DNA from: a virus
Direction: 5' to 3' (one strand)
Virus record (IMG/VR): IMGVR_UViG_3300014325_000017
Coordinates: 1 to 53,223 of that record
DNA: 53,223 bases
A program made the translations under genes and the position numbers. This document shows, one piece after another, positions 8,593-16,727 of this stretch (position 1 is its first letter; each line of letters begins with the position of its first letter). The notes under the pieces are model-generated. The model ran no database searches. It was not told the origin of the DNA and saw only the letters and a list, made by a program, of their open reading frames with translations.

Positions 8593-9002
8593 GGAGCGTT
8601 CTCCAATTTATACCCTTCAATAAGTTCACAAGCATAATAACGCCAGTGAGAAACTTGGGTCTTCCTTGAACGACTCAACATTGTATAGTCAGACTCACCA
8701 AACAAAAGGTAAGCTGAATTATCGTAATAAAAAATATCTCCTGGCGCTGTGCCGCGAAAACCTTCAATGTGCTGACTAACACATTGAAGCCTAGTATCAG
8801 TGTATATCTTTATGTATCTAGTAGCTCTTCTGCCAAATGCCGTTGCTTCTATTCGTCCCATATCTAGGGAGGATGGCATTTGAACTGTTGCCATTACAGA
8901 AATCTGATAGCCTGTATTATCGTCTGGTATATACTGACCTTCTGACCAATAGCCCATAATCCGCTGAACAACGATGAACGGTTTGCGGAATGAAGTGGTC
9001 AA
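8589..9002 (-). CDS. Head completion / neck protein
   Basis: A 137-residue beta-rich protein. The TTG start overlaps the preceding TGA (TTGA). Motifs such as FGRRATRYIKIYTDTRL and GDIFYYDNSAYLLFGE resemble head-closure proteins that occupy this position. No catalytic features are visible. Function is assigned mainly from the order: adaptor, gp10-like, this gene, terminator. Confidence 0.5.
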   Translation of the reverse strand: MTTSFRKPFIVVQRIMGYWSEGQYIPDDNTGYQISVMATVQMPSSLDMGRIEATAFGRRATRYIKIYTDTRLQCVSQHIEGFRGTAPGDIFYYDNSAYLLFGESDYTMLSRSRKTQVSHWRYYACELIEGYKLENAP

Positions 9003-9520
9003 CGCTCAACCTCATTTACATTCCCAACTATTTCATAACGAATAGCGCCAACCATCCTTCCTGTATCTATCAATGGAGAACTAGAGCCTTTGATTGCTAC
9101 TGTTGATGGTGCATTAGGAACCGCCCACGTCTTAGCTTCCCTGATAACCATTTGTATTTTTGCTTGATACCACAAGCCCATATAATTCAACACTTGTCTC
9201 ACTGTATACTTGCCATCAATCATTTGCCCAACAAGGGTTTCTGTATACTTGTATATAGCATCGCGGTATCTATCTGCCGTTGTTCCCATGAATGGTCTGG
9301 CAGGAATGCTATTAGTGCCAAATTCATTGTATACACCAATGTCTACAATGGAGGTTCCATCAGCTTCTTCGCCTCCCATCAAACCAACTTTAACACCCAT
9401 ACCGTTTAGTTCTTTAAAGTCTAATGCAATACCTTTCCAACCCAAGTCTTTGGTTTCAACGTTAGTAACTGTTGGCTTAATGAGTGCGCCAAATCCACCA
9501 GCTATTGCTGCCGCTACCAT
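8999..9520 (-). CDS. Tail completion / neck protein (HK97 gp10-like)
   Basis: About 173 residues. The motif IGVYNEFGTNSIPARPFMG is characteristic of the gp10/gpG-like family of tail-completion proteins, followed by a long helix and a C-terminal LIDTGRMVGAIRYEIVG, also typical. I use the ATG at 9520; a TTG at 9532 is in frame upstream. It overlaps the stop of the adaptor gene. Confidence 0.7.
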   Translation of the reverse strand: MVAAAIAGGFGALIKPTVTNVETKDLGWKGIALDFKELNGMGVKVGLMGGEEADGTSIVDIGVYNEFGTNSIPARPFMGTTADRYRDAIYKYTETLVGQMIDGKYTVRQVLNYMGLWYQAKIQMVIREAKTWAVPNAPSTVAIKGSSSPLIDTGRMVGAIRYEIVGNVNEVER

Positions 9521-10020
9521 ATTGGATACCAAATCCCCATGACTCTTGGATAGATAGCAATAGTAAACTGAATACCATTACGGCAAGGATCACCGTATCT
9601 AGTTGTTATACTTCCAGCCGCACAACGCATCCAATACCTATTCCAAACATCCCAAGGATCAGAAGGGGGACGTTTAGACATAGTAGCCATACCAGTCTTT
9701 TGCGTCATGTTGGCATAGGTTACTTGTATATCGCCTTCCTTTTCAGAAGTAATTGGTCCTGCTACTGGCGTTGCCCCTCCACTTCCCGTTGATGTTTCAT
9801 TACGTAGCGTGACAAGGTAAGCAATAAAGTAGGCTTGTGCTATGTCTTGTTGGCCAGTAGGAATGCACCAAGGTCTGGCTTCATCTGATAGTATTGACAA
9901 CTGCGCCAATACATCAGGGTCAACGTATTCAGGCGATTGCGTATCAAAGAACTGTGGAAAGAACAACTGCAATAGAGGTTCTACTTGCGGCCAGTGATCC
10001 GAATATACATACCCGCTCAT
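9514..10020 (-). CDS. Head-tail adaptor protein (DUF4054-like)
   Basis: A 168-residue protein with FFPQFFDTQ near the start, a helical N-terminal half with AYFIAYLVTLR, and a C-terminal DPWDVWNRYWMRC. Pattern, length and position after the capsid genes match DUF4054 connectors that attach to the portal. Strong GGAGG at 7 nt before the ATG. The stop region overlaps the next gene. Confidence 0.7.
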   Translation of the reverse strand: MSGYVYSDHWPQVEPLLQLFFPQFFDTQSPEYVDPDVLAQLSILSDEARPWCIPTGQQDIAQAYFIAYLVTLRNETSTGSGGATPVAGPITSEKEGDIQVTYANMTQKTGMATMSKRPPSDPWDVWNRYWMRCAAGSITTRYGDPCRNGIQFTIAIYPRVMGIWYPIW

Positions 10021-10364
10021 TTATCCTCCTGGCCGGGTGGCCTATTGCTAGGAGGGCGACTTGCTAGTAACAATGCTAGTATTCCAGCTAATAATTCTGA
10101 AAAGATTTCCCTAGCACGTTGGGCAATTTCAATACAACTCCCTACTGGAAGTGTTCCACTCATAATTAACATTATACAACTAACACCACCAATAGTTGCC
10201 CATATAGCTTCAAGGGTAATGACAAGGCCAAACAAATAGAAACACGCTCGCAGTATATTAAACGGCGAGCGCATTTCTCTTACTCTAGCGATCCTCTGTT
10301 GAATTGAGGATACAAGTTGTCTCCAATCGAAAGGAACAGCAGTATCCCCAATAACTAGGATCAT
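10017..10364 (-). CDS. Two-helix membrane protein, holin candidate
   Basis: A 115-residue protein with a hydrophilic, basic N-terminal 35 residues, then hydrophobic segments around 40-70 (ILRACFYLFGLVITLEAIWATIG, VSCIMLIMSG) and 90-105 (LLAGILALLLASR), ending in a charged tail. Its ATG overlaps the PEP-CTERM gene's TAA (TAATG), so the two are probably translated together. A holin role is possible because no other clear holin was found, but no endolysin lies nearby. A partner of the PEP-CTERM protein is an alternative. Confidence 0.5.
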   Translation of the reverse strand: MILVIGDTAVPFDWRQLVSSIQQRIARVREMRSPFNILRACFYLFGLVITLEAIWATIGGVSCIMLIMSGTLPVGSCIEIAQRAREIFSELLAGILALLLASRPPSNRPPGQEDK

Positions 10365-11017
10365 TACGAGTGAAACTTCCTACGCTTGACGATACCAAGC
10401 CCTATCAAACCCATGCCAAGAACCGCCATGCTTGTTGGCTCTGGAACATTTATTGTAGATGCAGAAGCGTTACCAACAAAGCTTGCAGTAAAGTCAGCGA
10501 TAGTTTGACCTACTACATGCAACGGCGGAATCAAGTTAGAGAAGTCAAGATTGAAAGTGCTTGGTGCCTGTAGATTAGCTGGACTAATAACAGCAGAAAC
10601 CAACGTCAATTGATCTGGTGGATTATTAGCATTAACCACTAGACCAGGACCACCAATGCCACCGAATGCAGCATCAGTAAAAGTTCCGGAAAGGATATTC
10701 GTTCCACCACAGTTGATAGCTGTAGTAAGACAGAACGTTCCTGAATAATGCTGAATAACAGCACTACCGATAACTGTTACTGGATCAACACTCGTAGCAT
10801 TAAGGCTGAAGTCAGCAATTCCTGGCGAACCACCAAACAACTGCGTTATATTTACTACAGCATCATCAATAGTAATAGTTGTTTGAGTGCCCGCAACATT
10901 AGCATCACCAACTACAGTGTTGGTTCCACTAGTCTGACCAAAGCTGACAATCTGAACAGCGTTAGCACTAATGGTAAACGCTGCACTAGCAAGCAAACCA
11001 AGAACAAGTTTAAGCAT
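10364..11017 (-). CDS. Exported PEP-CTERM domain protein
   Basis: A 217-residue protein with a textbook signal peptide (MLKLVLGLLASAAFTISANA, probable cleavage after ANA) and a complete C-terminal sorting signal: VPEP motif, hydrophobic helix (SMAVLGMGLIGLGIV) and KRRKF basic tail. The mature part is Gly/Asn/Thr-rich and beta-like with two Cys. In bacteria such proteins are processed by exosortase (EpsH/XrtA) and linked to exopolysaccharide and flocs. Here it sits between capsid and adaptor genes, coupled to both neighbours by TAATG overlaps. Host capture, surface remodelling or virion decoration are all possible. Confidence 0.9.
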   Translation of the reverse strand: MLKLVLGLLASAAFTISANAVQIVSFGQTSGTNTVVGDANVAGTQTTITIDDAVVNITQLFGGSPGIADFSLNATSVDPVTVIGSAVIQHYSGTFCLTTAINCGGTNILSGTFTDAAFGGIGGPGLVVNANNPPDQLTLVSAVISPANLQAPSTFNLDFSNLIPPLHVVGQTIADFTASFVGNASASTINVPEPTSMAVLGMGLIGLGIVKRRKFHS

Positions 11018-11097
11018 TACACATGTTCCTCATAAGGTTCGTCTTTAGGTTTATCTTTGGTGGGGTCTTGGCTGCGCGTGTTCTGTTCCTTGGCCAT
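11017..11097 (-). CDS. Possible 26-residue leader ORF coupled to the PEP-CTERM gene
   Basis: The ATG at 11097 has GGGAG 7 nt upstream and encodes a hydrophilic peptide (MAKEQNTRSQDPTKDKPKDE...) whose TAA overlaps the PEP-CTERM ATG (TAATG). It overlaps the end of the Pro/Gln-rich gene in another frame. It may serve only to deliver ribosomes to the PEP-CTERM gene. Confidence 0.4.
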   Translation of the reverse strand: MAKEQNTRSQDPTKDKPKDEPYEEHV

Positions 11098-11446
11098 GTT
11101 CCGCTCCCTGTTCTGACTTTTGTTGATTAGGTTGCGGTGGGGGCTGTTGTGGTGTTGGGGTAGGCTGATTCGGAGTAGGTGGTTGCTGACGTTGCTGGGT
11201 AGCACTGGGATTTGTTGTGGAAACACGTTCGCTTCCTGTTGTGCTAGTGTCTTGAACACCCCGTTTTGGATCATTAGCTACCTCCAAAGTTTTCTTTTCA
11301 GAACCGGGTTCAGCCGGTTCTTCCATCAAGTCTTTTACAACTTGATTTTCCATTACATCATCTGGGACTTCCGTAGGCGTGCCCGGAGCAATGAGAATAT
11401 TATTCACATTGATTAAGCGTTGTGAGTTATTAACAAGGAACGGCAT
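11051..11446 (-). CDS. Pro/Gln-rich structural protein
   Basis: A 131-residue protein. The ordered N-terminal half (MPFLVNNSQRLINVNNILIAPGTPTEV) resembles short head proteins found after capsid genes. The C-terminal half is a disordered, Pro/Gln/Thr-rich tail (PTPTPQQPPPQPNQQ). AGGGAG precedes the ATG. It follows the capsid gene closely and probably belongs to the head. Exact role unknown. Confidence 0.6.
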   Translation of the reverse strand: MPFLVNNSQRLINVNNILIAPGTPTEVPDDVMENQVVKDLMEEPAEPGSEKKTLEVANDPKRGVQDTSTTGSERVSTTNPSATQQRQQPPTPNQPTPTPQQPPPQPNQQKSEQGAEHGQGTEHAQPRPHQR

Positions 11447-11458
11447 AGTTAGTTCTCC

Positions 11459-12442
11459 CTAGGTTGTCTTAGCGCCAAGCAAAGCAAGAGGATAGTAAAT
11501 CTGAACTCCTGCACTACGTGCAAGACAATCAGTTACTATCTCTAGATTGCGTGCTTCTGGTGGAAGTTGCGTGAATGGCATAACGTATTCATGCACGTAG
11601 TTATCAGTAGAGGCTTCCACCATAAGCCCCCAATCTTTTCCGCCTGTAGCTACACCCTGCAATTCCCAAATGTTACTAACAGTAATACCAGGGAAGTTTG
11701 CTTGGAATAGTGCAAGCGGAGTAACCGGCAATCCTGCTGTTCCAGTTACAAACTTAGAAGATGCGGCAGTATAGGCTTTCGGTGCAAGGTATAGATTATC
11801 AGCAGTATGAATACCATTATTAGCAAGGTTATAACCATTATACCAAGCAAGCAGATTAGCGTAAATCTGATCACCAGTTAGATTAGTCCAATCACCAGTT
11901 GTCGGCAATATTTGCTCGGGCACATTAGGATTATTAAGAAGTCCATAGATGCCATAAGTAACATCACCTAGAAGCTTAATTGAATTGATCTTCAATTCAA
12001 TTGCACGTCTAGCCATGTCAGCCTTACGCTGATCGAGTGCAACACCAGTGGCTCTACTGGCGCGCAATTCGTTTACGTTGTAACCATAACTATCACCGAT
12101 AGTCTTGACAGTGACAGTCCTTTCCGCGCCACGGACATCAACGCGCGGCAAGTCATCAGCATAGTTGGCAATAACTTTTGCCATACCTACTGAATCATAC
12201 ATACGAATAGTAATAGTCTCTGCCCATTCTGGAACCTCTGTAGAATCAGAGACCAGACGATTGGCATTCATATTGGGAAACAAACGATCGTATGAACGCG
12301 CTTTTACGTAGTCTAGTTGGCGAGCAAGCCAAAGACCGGCAAGCGGGATATCTGTTACGTTGATATCTTCACGGAAGTGTTGCGAAATAAACCTATCTGC
12401 TACTTCAAGATCGCGAGGATCATAGTTACTATCAAGAGGCAT
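11459..12442 (-). CDS. Major capsid protein (DUF2184-like)
   Basis: A 327-residue protein without an obvious delta domain. Landmarks: LWLARQLDYVKARSYDRLFP near the N-terminus, WAETITIRMYDSVG, RAERTVTVKTIGDSYGYN-type segment (RGAERTVTVKTIGDSYGYNV), and KADMARRAIELKINSIKLLG, as in DUF2184 capsids. Located directly after the decoration protein and the protease/scaffold gene. AAGGA lies about 8 nt before the ATG. It forms the icosahedral shell. Confidence 0.85.
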   Translation of the reverse strand: MPLDSNYDPRDLEVADRFISQHFREDINVTDIPLAGLWLARQLDYVKARSYDRLFPNMNANRLVSDSTEVPEWAETITIRMYDSVGMAKVIANYADDLPRVDVRGAERTVTVKTIGDSYGYNVNELRASRATGVALDQRKADMARRAIELKINSIKLLGDVTYGIYGLLNNPNVPEQILPTTGDWTNLTGDQIYANLLAWYNGYNLANNGIHTADNLYLAPKAYTAASSKFVTGTAGLPVTPLALFQANFPGITVSNIWELQGVATGGKDWGLMVEASTDNYVHEYVMPFTQLPPEARNLEIVTDCLARSAGVQIYYPLALLGAKTT

Positions 12443-12454
12443 GATCGTATTCCT

Positions 12455-12952
12455 TTAGGACATTGGGTAATGCATTTCTACAACAGCAACTAATACTGCC
12501 GCACCACCAAGCATGTCAAAGACACTAGCTGGTGGTGAACGAAATACTGCATTTGCCAATGCAACATTTGTCCCAACAGTATTTACCTTACCAGTTGAGG
12601 TAGTAAAGAAGACACCAGCGCCATCAACAACACCAGTTCCATCATCCACTACGCACCAAGCACGGCCACGCCTTAACACGGATACTGCATCATACTGAGT
12701 ATAACCACCACGCGATGCAATAACGTGATCATGAAGAGCAATACCCAAAGCCAATGGCGCCGTTCCACCAGGAGCAACAGTCAATGCCGCTGCTCCGGTT
12801 CTACTGCAAACAACACCAAATGGAATTGCAATAGCACCACAAGCGAATGTATCAACGTTATCATCCATACTATCCGCCTTCATGCCCGGCATTGCCTGAG
12901 CAAAGAAGTAAGGCGGATTATATGGAGCAGAACCGCTAATCGTTTGAGACAT
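12455..12952 (-). CDS. Capsid decoration-like protein
   Basis: A 165-residue, Gly/Ala/Val-rich beta protein (AIPFGVVCSRTGAAALTV, ALGIALHDHVIASRGG, YDAVSVLRRGRAWCVVDDG). This is the profile of head decoration or DUF2190-like proteins encoded next to the major capsid gene. AAAGGA lies 8 nt before the ATG. Confidence 0.65.
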   Translation of the reverse strand: MSQTISGSAPYNPPYFFAQAMPGMKADSMDDNVDTFACGAIAIPFGVVCSRTGAAALTVAPGGTAPLALGIALHDHVIASRGGYTQYDAVSVLRRGRAWCVVDDGTGVVDGAGVFFTTSTGKVNTVGTNVALANAVFRSPPASVFDMLGGAAVLVAVVEMHYPMS

Positions 12953-12957
12953 TTTAG

Positions 12958-13116
12958 TTATCCTTTCCGTGATGGAAGATGTTTAGTTCCACGCTTCTTA
13001 TCAGCCTTCGCAAAGTCTTTAGCTGTAGATTGAGGTATTCCAGCCTTCTTAGCGAACTTCTTACTATGCGCGGCAGCACGCATAAACTTTGCTTGGGCTT
13101 TACTCTTACTAGGCAT
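12958..13116 (-). CDS. Small basic conserved phage protein
   Basis: A 52-residue, Lys/Ala-rich protein (MPSKSKAQAKFMRAAAHSKKF, then GIPQSTAKDFAKADK). The ATG overlaps the TAA of the protease/scaffold gene (TAATG). Similar small basic proteins with a KAQ..FM.AAAH...GIP.S.AK.F core are common in phage head operons and elsewhere in phage genomes; function unknown, nucleic-acid contact is plausible from charge. Confidence 0.75.
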   Translation of the reverse strand: MPSKSKAQAKFMRAAAHSKKFAKKAGIPQSTAKDFAKADKKRGTKHLPSRKG

Positions 13117-14171
13117 TAAGCAGCATCTTCCTTTTCACCACGGATGCGCCTAAGCATCTTTTCTCTGGCAGTCATTGAAGCCGGTTTAGTATCATCAGTC
13201 ATTGATCGAACGTTATCCAGCCGATGCATTTGACTACTTACTTTTTTGATTTTGTTATTGGCAACAGTAATATCAAATGCACTGGACACGTAATCATCAG
13301 ACTTATCATCAAGCTTCAAGTCTGGATTAAGCTTTCCAACAATCTTAGCCTTAACTACCCGGTCAGTATCAGCCTCATCAAACTTTACTTGATGAGATTC
13401 AGCCAATGTTTCAAGTTCAAACCTAGCCTTAAGCTCACTCCTGGCGCTGGCTCTGATAGCGTCAAGTTGTTCACTATGCTTTACAGCATCAGTCTTCAAA
13501 GTATCACGTTCTGCTTCCAATGAATCAAACCGCTGTTTAAGCGTCTTGATATCTTCATTAGCTTTCTTAAGAGCATTGGCTACTTCAGGTGAAGCTTGAT
13601 ATTCAATTTCATCAAGCCTTACAGCAACAAGCTTAGGGTCAGACATTTCTACCTCCAATTCAAAGGACGTTGCATCTGTTGAGTCAAGTCTAAGTCTGGC
13701 ATTACCAGCCCTACCTCTGGGGACAACAGCAAGATGGTTTGGTTTTATGTCGCGTTGTATTACATCATACTTTTGTCCATTCCACTCACCAGATGTTTCG
13801 TCAATATTGCAGGTATAACCCAAGGATAGTTCGCGTTTACTACCTATCCGTTTAGCATCATAGATAATTACATCTGCAACTACGTTAGCATCTTCCTTAC
13901 TACCAGGAGATAGAACAGTTCCAACAATTCCATTAACATTATCTTGGTTAACCATATTACGGTGATTATCCGTAATTGGAATACCATACAAACTAGCGAG
14001 GCTATCTTCTTTGAATACTTCCTCTTCAGGTCTATATTCTCTAGTGATTTTACCGTTTGGTGTTCTGTATTCAAAGATACCAGAGCGGCTTAATACTGGC
14101 CTATCCCGAATAAAGCCTTCAGGCGATACATCAGCCTTTATAGCTACATAGTCATAACGTGATACGGTCAT
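13116..14171 (-). CDS. Prohead protease / scaffold fusion (DUF2213)
   Basis: A 351-residue protein. Residues 1-165 match DUF2213: TPNGKITREYRPEEEVF, then YGIPITDNHR with the family His, SLGYTC and IQRDIKPNHLAVVPRGRAG. Residues 200-260 are a coiled coil (ALKKANEDIKTLKQRFDSLEAERDTL), the likely scaffold. The C-terminus is basic. Such proteins are thought to guide capsid assembly and then process it. The ATG overlaps the upstream stop (ATGA). Confidence 0.85.
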   Translation of the reverse strand: MTVSRYDYVAIKADVSPEGFIRDRPVLSRSGIFEYRTPNGKITREYRPEEEVFKEDSLASLYGIPITDNHRNMVNQDNVNGIVGTVLSPGSKEDANVVADVIIYDAKRIGSKRELSLGYTCNIDETSGEWNGQKYDVIQRDIKPNHLAVVPRGRAGNARLRLDSTDATSFELEVEMSDPKLVAVRLDEIEYQASPEVANALKKANEDIKTLKQRFDSLEAERDTLKTDAVKHSEQLDAIRASARSELKARFELETLAESHQVKFDEADTDRVVKAKIVGKLNPDLKLDDKSDDYVSSAFDITVANNKIKKVSSQMHRLDNVRSMTDDTKPASMTAREKMLRRIRGEKEDAA

Positions 14172-15037
14172 GCTTCTTCTTCCTCTAACATGTTTGCTTC
14201 AAATTCCAATGTTTCAGGAAGAATAGGCTCCGCCCAACAGCGACACTGGTAGTCTTCACCAGGATGATTACCATCTGTTTCTTCAGGTGGACTATCCCAA
14301 GTATAAGTATTGCCATCCACCATTTCATGTTCTTCTCTTACACGTTCATCGCCTACTGTTCGCCATATATAACTTTCAACACCAACGTCTATTTGACGTT
14401 CCTTAGTAAGCTGGCCATTAAGCTTGGCTACTTGATCCCTGGCAATTAAATTTACTCTGCTATCTGCAACATCCATTCTATCGCCAAAGATATCGTATAA
14501 CTCATCAACCATATCCTCTTGCGATCTACCACTTAACAAGGTGTCTCTTGTTAAGTCTGCAATTTGTCGCATTGCCTTTTCAGGAATATCCTTAATCAGT
14601 GCAGCGTTATCCTTAGCCCATTCACGTAGCAATGGAACATAAGTTGATGGGTCTTCTCTAGTAGGATTTACACCATACTGCGAACGTATCAATTGCTTCC
14701 ATTCATTCTTATTATATTCATTGATCTTAGGACCATAACTAATCATTTGCTTAGTTACATGTTGTTGTGGTCCGACCATATCTTCAGCGATCTTTTGAAA
14801 TGCATCATACAAATCGTCTTGCCAAGCATCGTGTCTATACGAACCCTGCTTTACTTCACCAGTAGGCAATGCATGGATATTAGCAGCTTCTTCAGTAACA
14901 TCAGGAACAAGTGGAACTAAATGGCGTCTAATAGATTTACGCATTTCGTTATTCATCCAACGCAACTGGCGCCGGTAAGTAGCCTCAATATGAACAGGAT
15001 ATTTCATAGGTCTTATCTTCTTACGTTTCCTTGGCAT
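14168..15037 (-). CDS. Minor head / head morphogenesis protein (phage Mu F-like)
   Basis: A 289-residue protein with a basic N-terminus. The C-terminal 120 residues carry the Mu F pattern: TRDTLLSGRSQEDMVDEL, ADSRVNLIARDQVAKLNGQL, WRTVGDERVREEHEMVDGNTY, and a final HPGEDYQCRCWAEP Cys cluster. These proteins are injected or needed for head maturation. It follows the portal cassette, as usual. Confidence 0.85.
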   Translation of the reverse strand: MPRKRKKIRPMKYPVHIEATYRRQLRWMNNEMRKSIRRHLVPLVPDVTEEAANIHALPTGEVKQGSYRHDAWQDDLYDAFQKIAEDMVGPQQHVTKQMISYGPKINEYNKNEWKQLIRSQYGVNPTREDPSTYVPLLREWAKDNAALIKDIPEKAMRQIADLTRDTLLSGRSQEDMVDELYDIFGDRMDVADSRVNLIARDQVAKLNGQLTKERQIDVGVESYIWRTVGDERVREEHEMVDGNTYTWDSPPEETDGNHPGEDYQCRCWAEPILPETLEFEANMLEEEEA

Positions 15038-15042
15038 TTATA

Positions 15043-15147
15043 TCACACACCACAGACCCAGTGCAGCCACCAGTTAAACGCTTCGAACGTAATTTCGCCG
15101 CGCCGCCACAATGCCTCAATTCGTCGGTTGTGCTCGATCAAGGTCAT
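15043..15147 (-). CDS. Small ORF between DUF3309-like and head morphogenesis genes
   Basis: A 34-residue peptide (MTLIEHNRRIEALWRRGEIT...), whose ATG directly follows the TAA of the DUF3309-like gene and whose TGA is 6 nt before the next ATG. It exactly fills the gap, which argues for a real, coupled gene. No family recognised; its third-base GC is higher than in neighbours. Confidence 0.45.
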   Translation of the reverse strand: MTLIEHNRRIEALWRRGEITFEAFNWWLHWVCGV

Positions 15148-15315
15148 TTATATTCGTCCCATAATCAATAGGATAATTAATATAATAATGATTACGCCTA
15201 TCAATCCTCCCCCTAGTCCATACGCTGGTGTATACCAAGGTTGACGATATCCCCAACTACCACCAAGAGCAAACACCACTAATAGAATTATGAGCAGAAC
15301 AACAAGTAGGTTCAT
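15148..15315 (-). CDS. DUF3309-like small membrane protein
   Basis: A 55-residue protein with two hydrophobic segments (LLVVLLIILLVVFALGG and GLIGVIIIILIILLIMG) around a GYRQPWYTPAYG loop, the profile of DUF3309 family proteins. Its ATG overlaps the portal stop (ATGA). Likely in the inner membrane; a holin-like role is possible but not shown. Confidence 0.7.
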   Translation of the reverse strand: MNLLVVLLIILLVVFALGGSWGYRQPWYTPAYGLGGGLIGVIIIILIILLIMGRI

Positions 15316-16727
15316 GGGACTCTTGCTCCTGGCGTTGTGCCTCTATTAGCAGTGGCTCTTGGCTGTTTGCCAGGAACGTCCATTAGTGTTGTCTCTACAC
15401 CAGAAGCATATTCAACATCAGTTTCAGGAAATACTGGTAACTCTTCTGAAAAGTCAAAGTCAGCAAACTTGTTAACTATAATCTTCCTAACTTCTTCAGG
15501 AGCTAGTATCTCATTCGTCATCAACGCCATAAGTGCATTGACAGTATTAGCTGTTGCTTGTGATTCAGCTTGTTCAGCTTGTGCTTTCTCTAGATCAGTT
15601 GGTATCCATAGTGGATTAAATACAATCTTCCAATCTTCAGGAGCTTTACCTTTGAGTGATTTCTGAACCCATAGTATTGATGTTAGTTTTTCTAGGGGAG
15701 GTTTAGCATTGACACTTTGGATATGACTTACCATTCCATAGTAAGCTTCTAGATCACCGGCGCCTGTATTGTTCAAACCAGTTGTTGATTTACCGAATAG
15801 AATAGTAACAGGCAAGTTGCTTGATGCTGATAGTGCATTTTGATATTCAGTTATCATTGACTGAATACCATCCATGCCAGCATTTAGAATGTTGTAGTCA
15901 TCACCACCATCAACAACAACAGAGTTTAGATTAGAACGAACAAGATCAACTAGGTTAATACGTTTCTGCACAAGGCTATCATCACCTTGGGCAAACATAT
16001 CACCTAGCCCTTGCATCTTATAGACGCCTTGTTGTTTCCTTTCCAACAAACGTAGTGACCATTCTAGTCCCTGATCATAACGCATCAAGTCTTTATAACA
16101 GGCTTCTAGATTAGAACGACCAGCCCAATAAACTCGGTTATACCAAACTAATCCAGTAGGCATAGGATCGCCACCAACTGGAATTAGTCTTGACTCATGA
16201 ACAAGTATAGCAGGAGAATTGTAAGGTATTAGTTCGTAGTATTCTATCTTACCGAATGTAAGTGGATCAGTATCATCTATGTAAAATCTATCGGTTCCCC
16301 TAATACAGTTTAGATCGAATACTCTAATGTCTTCTACAGTATCAAGAGTATCTAGGTTGAGAGGGTCAGTAAGTTCGCCACCATCTTTAGCGATAAGCAA
16401 TAGAACAGCAGCGCCATAGAGACGCATCCACTTAATGGCTTCTGCCATTTTAGTTAATACTGATAAGCGGTCATATTCAGCTAGTATCAAGTCATCTTCA
16501 TCGCCTTCAATTTCCAAACCCCGTTGGAATGCATCATCGGCAGGTCTATCAACTATTTTTTGTGCTAGTCCATTAGATACGTAGATATTAGTTAAGTCAT
16601 ATGTTGATCTAACACGAGCATAGCTTGATTGATATGTAGCTACAGAACGATCTAAACCGGGCGTGTTTAGCCCACTCATGACATTCATGAAGCCGTCATA
16701 CCGCATATCTTTACGATATACAGTCAT
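15312..16727 (-). CDS. Portal protein (DUF1073-like)
   Basis: The product has about 471 residues. The start is the ATG at 16727, overlapping the terminase TGA (ATGA); the frame is open six codons upstream. Landmarks: TYDLTNIYVSNGLAQKIVDRP and DDAFQRGLEI, KWMRLYGAAVLLL, GDPMPTGLVWYNRVYWAG, NLPVTILFGKSTTGLNNTG, all typical of DUF1073/anti-CBASS Acb1-superfamily portals. It forms the dodecameric DNA entry ring. Confidence 0.85.
   Translation of the reverse strand: MTVYRKDMRYDGFMNVMSGLNTPGLDRSVATYQSSYARVRSTYDLTNIYVSNGLAQKIVDRPADDAFQRGLEIEGDEDDLILAEYDRLSVLTKMAEAIKWMRLYGAAVLLLIAKDGGELTDPLNLDTLDTVEDIRVFDLNCIRGTDRFYIDDTDPLTFGKIEYYELIPYNSPAILVHESRLIPVGGDPMPTGLVWYNRVYWAGRSNLEACYKDLMRYDQGLEWSLRLLERKQQGVYKMQGLGDMFAQGDDSLVQKRINLVDLVRSNLNSVVVDGGDDYNILNAGMDGIQSMITEYQNALSASSNLPVTILFGKSTTGLNNTGAGDLEAYYGMVSHIQSVNAKPPLEKLTSILWVQKSLKGKAPEDWKIVFNPLWIPTDLEKAQAEQAESQATANTVNALMALMTNEILAPEEVRKIIVNKFADFDFSEELPVFPETDVEYASGVETTLMDVPGKQPRATANRGTTPGARVP

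Noticed and set aside
11017-11274. Minus-strand frame of 85 codons over the Pro/Gln-rich gene
   Set aside because: Mostly an out-of-frame reading of the Pro/Gln-rich tail. Only its last 26 codons, with their own ribosome site, were kept as a possible leader ORF.
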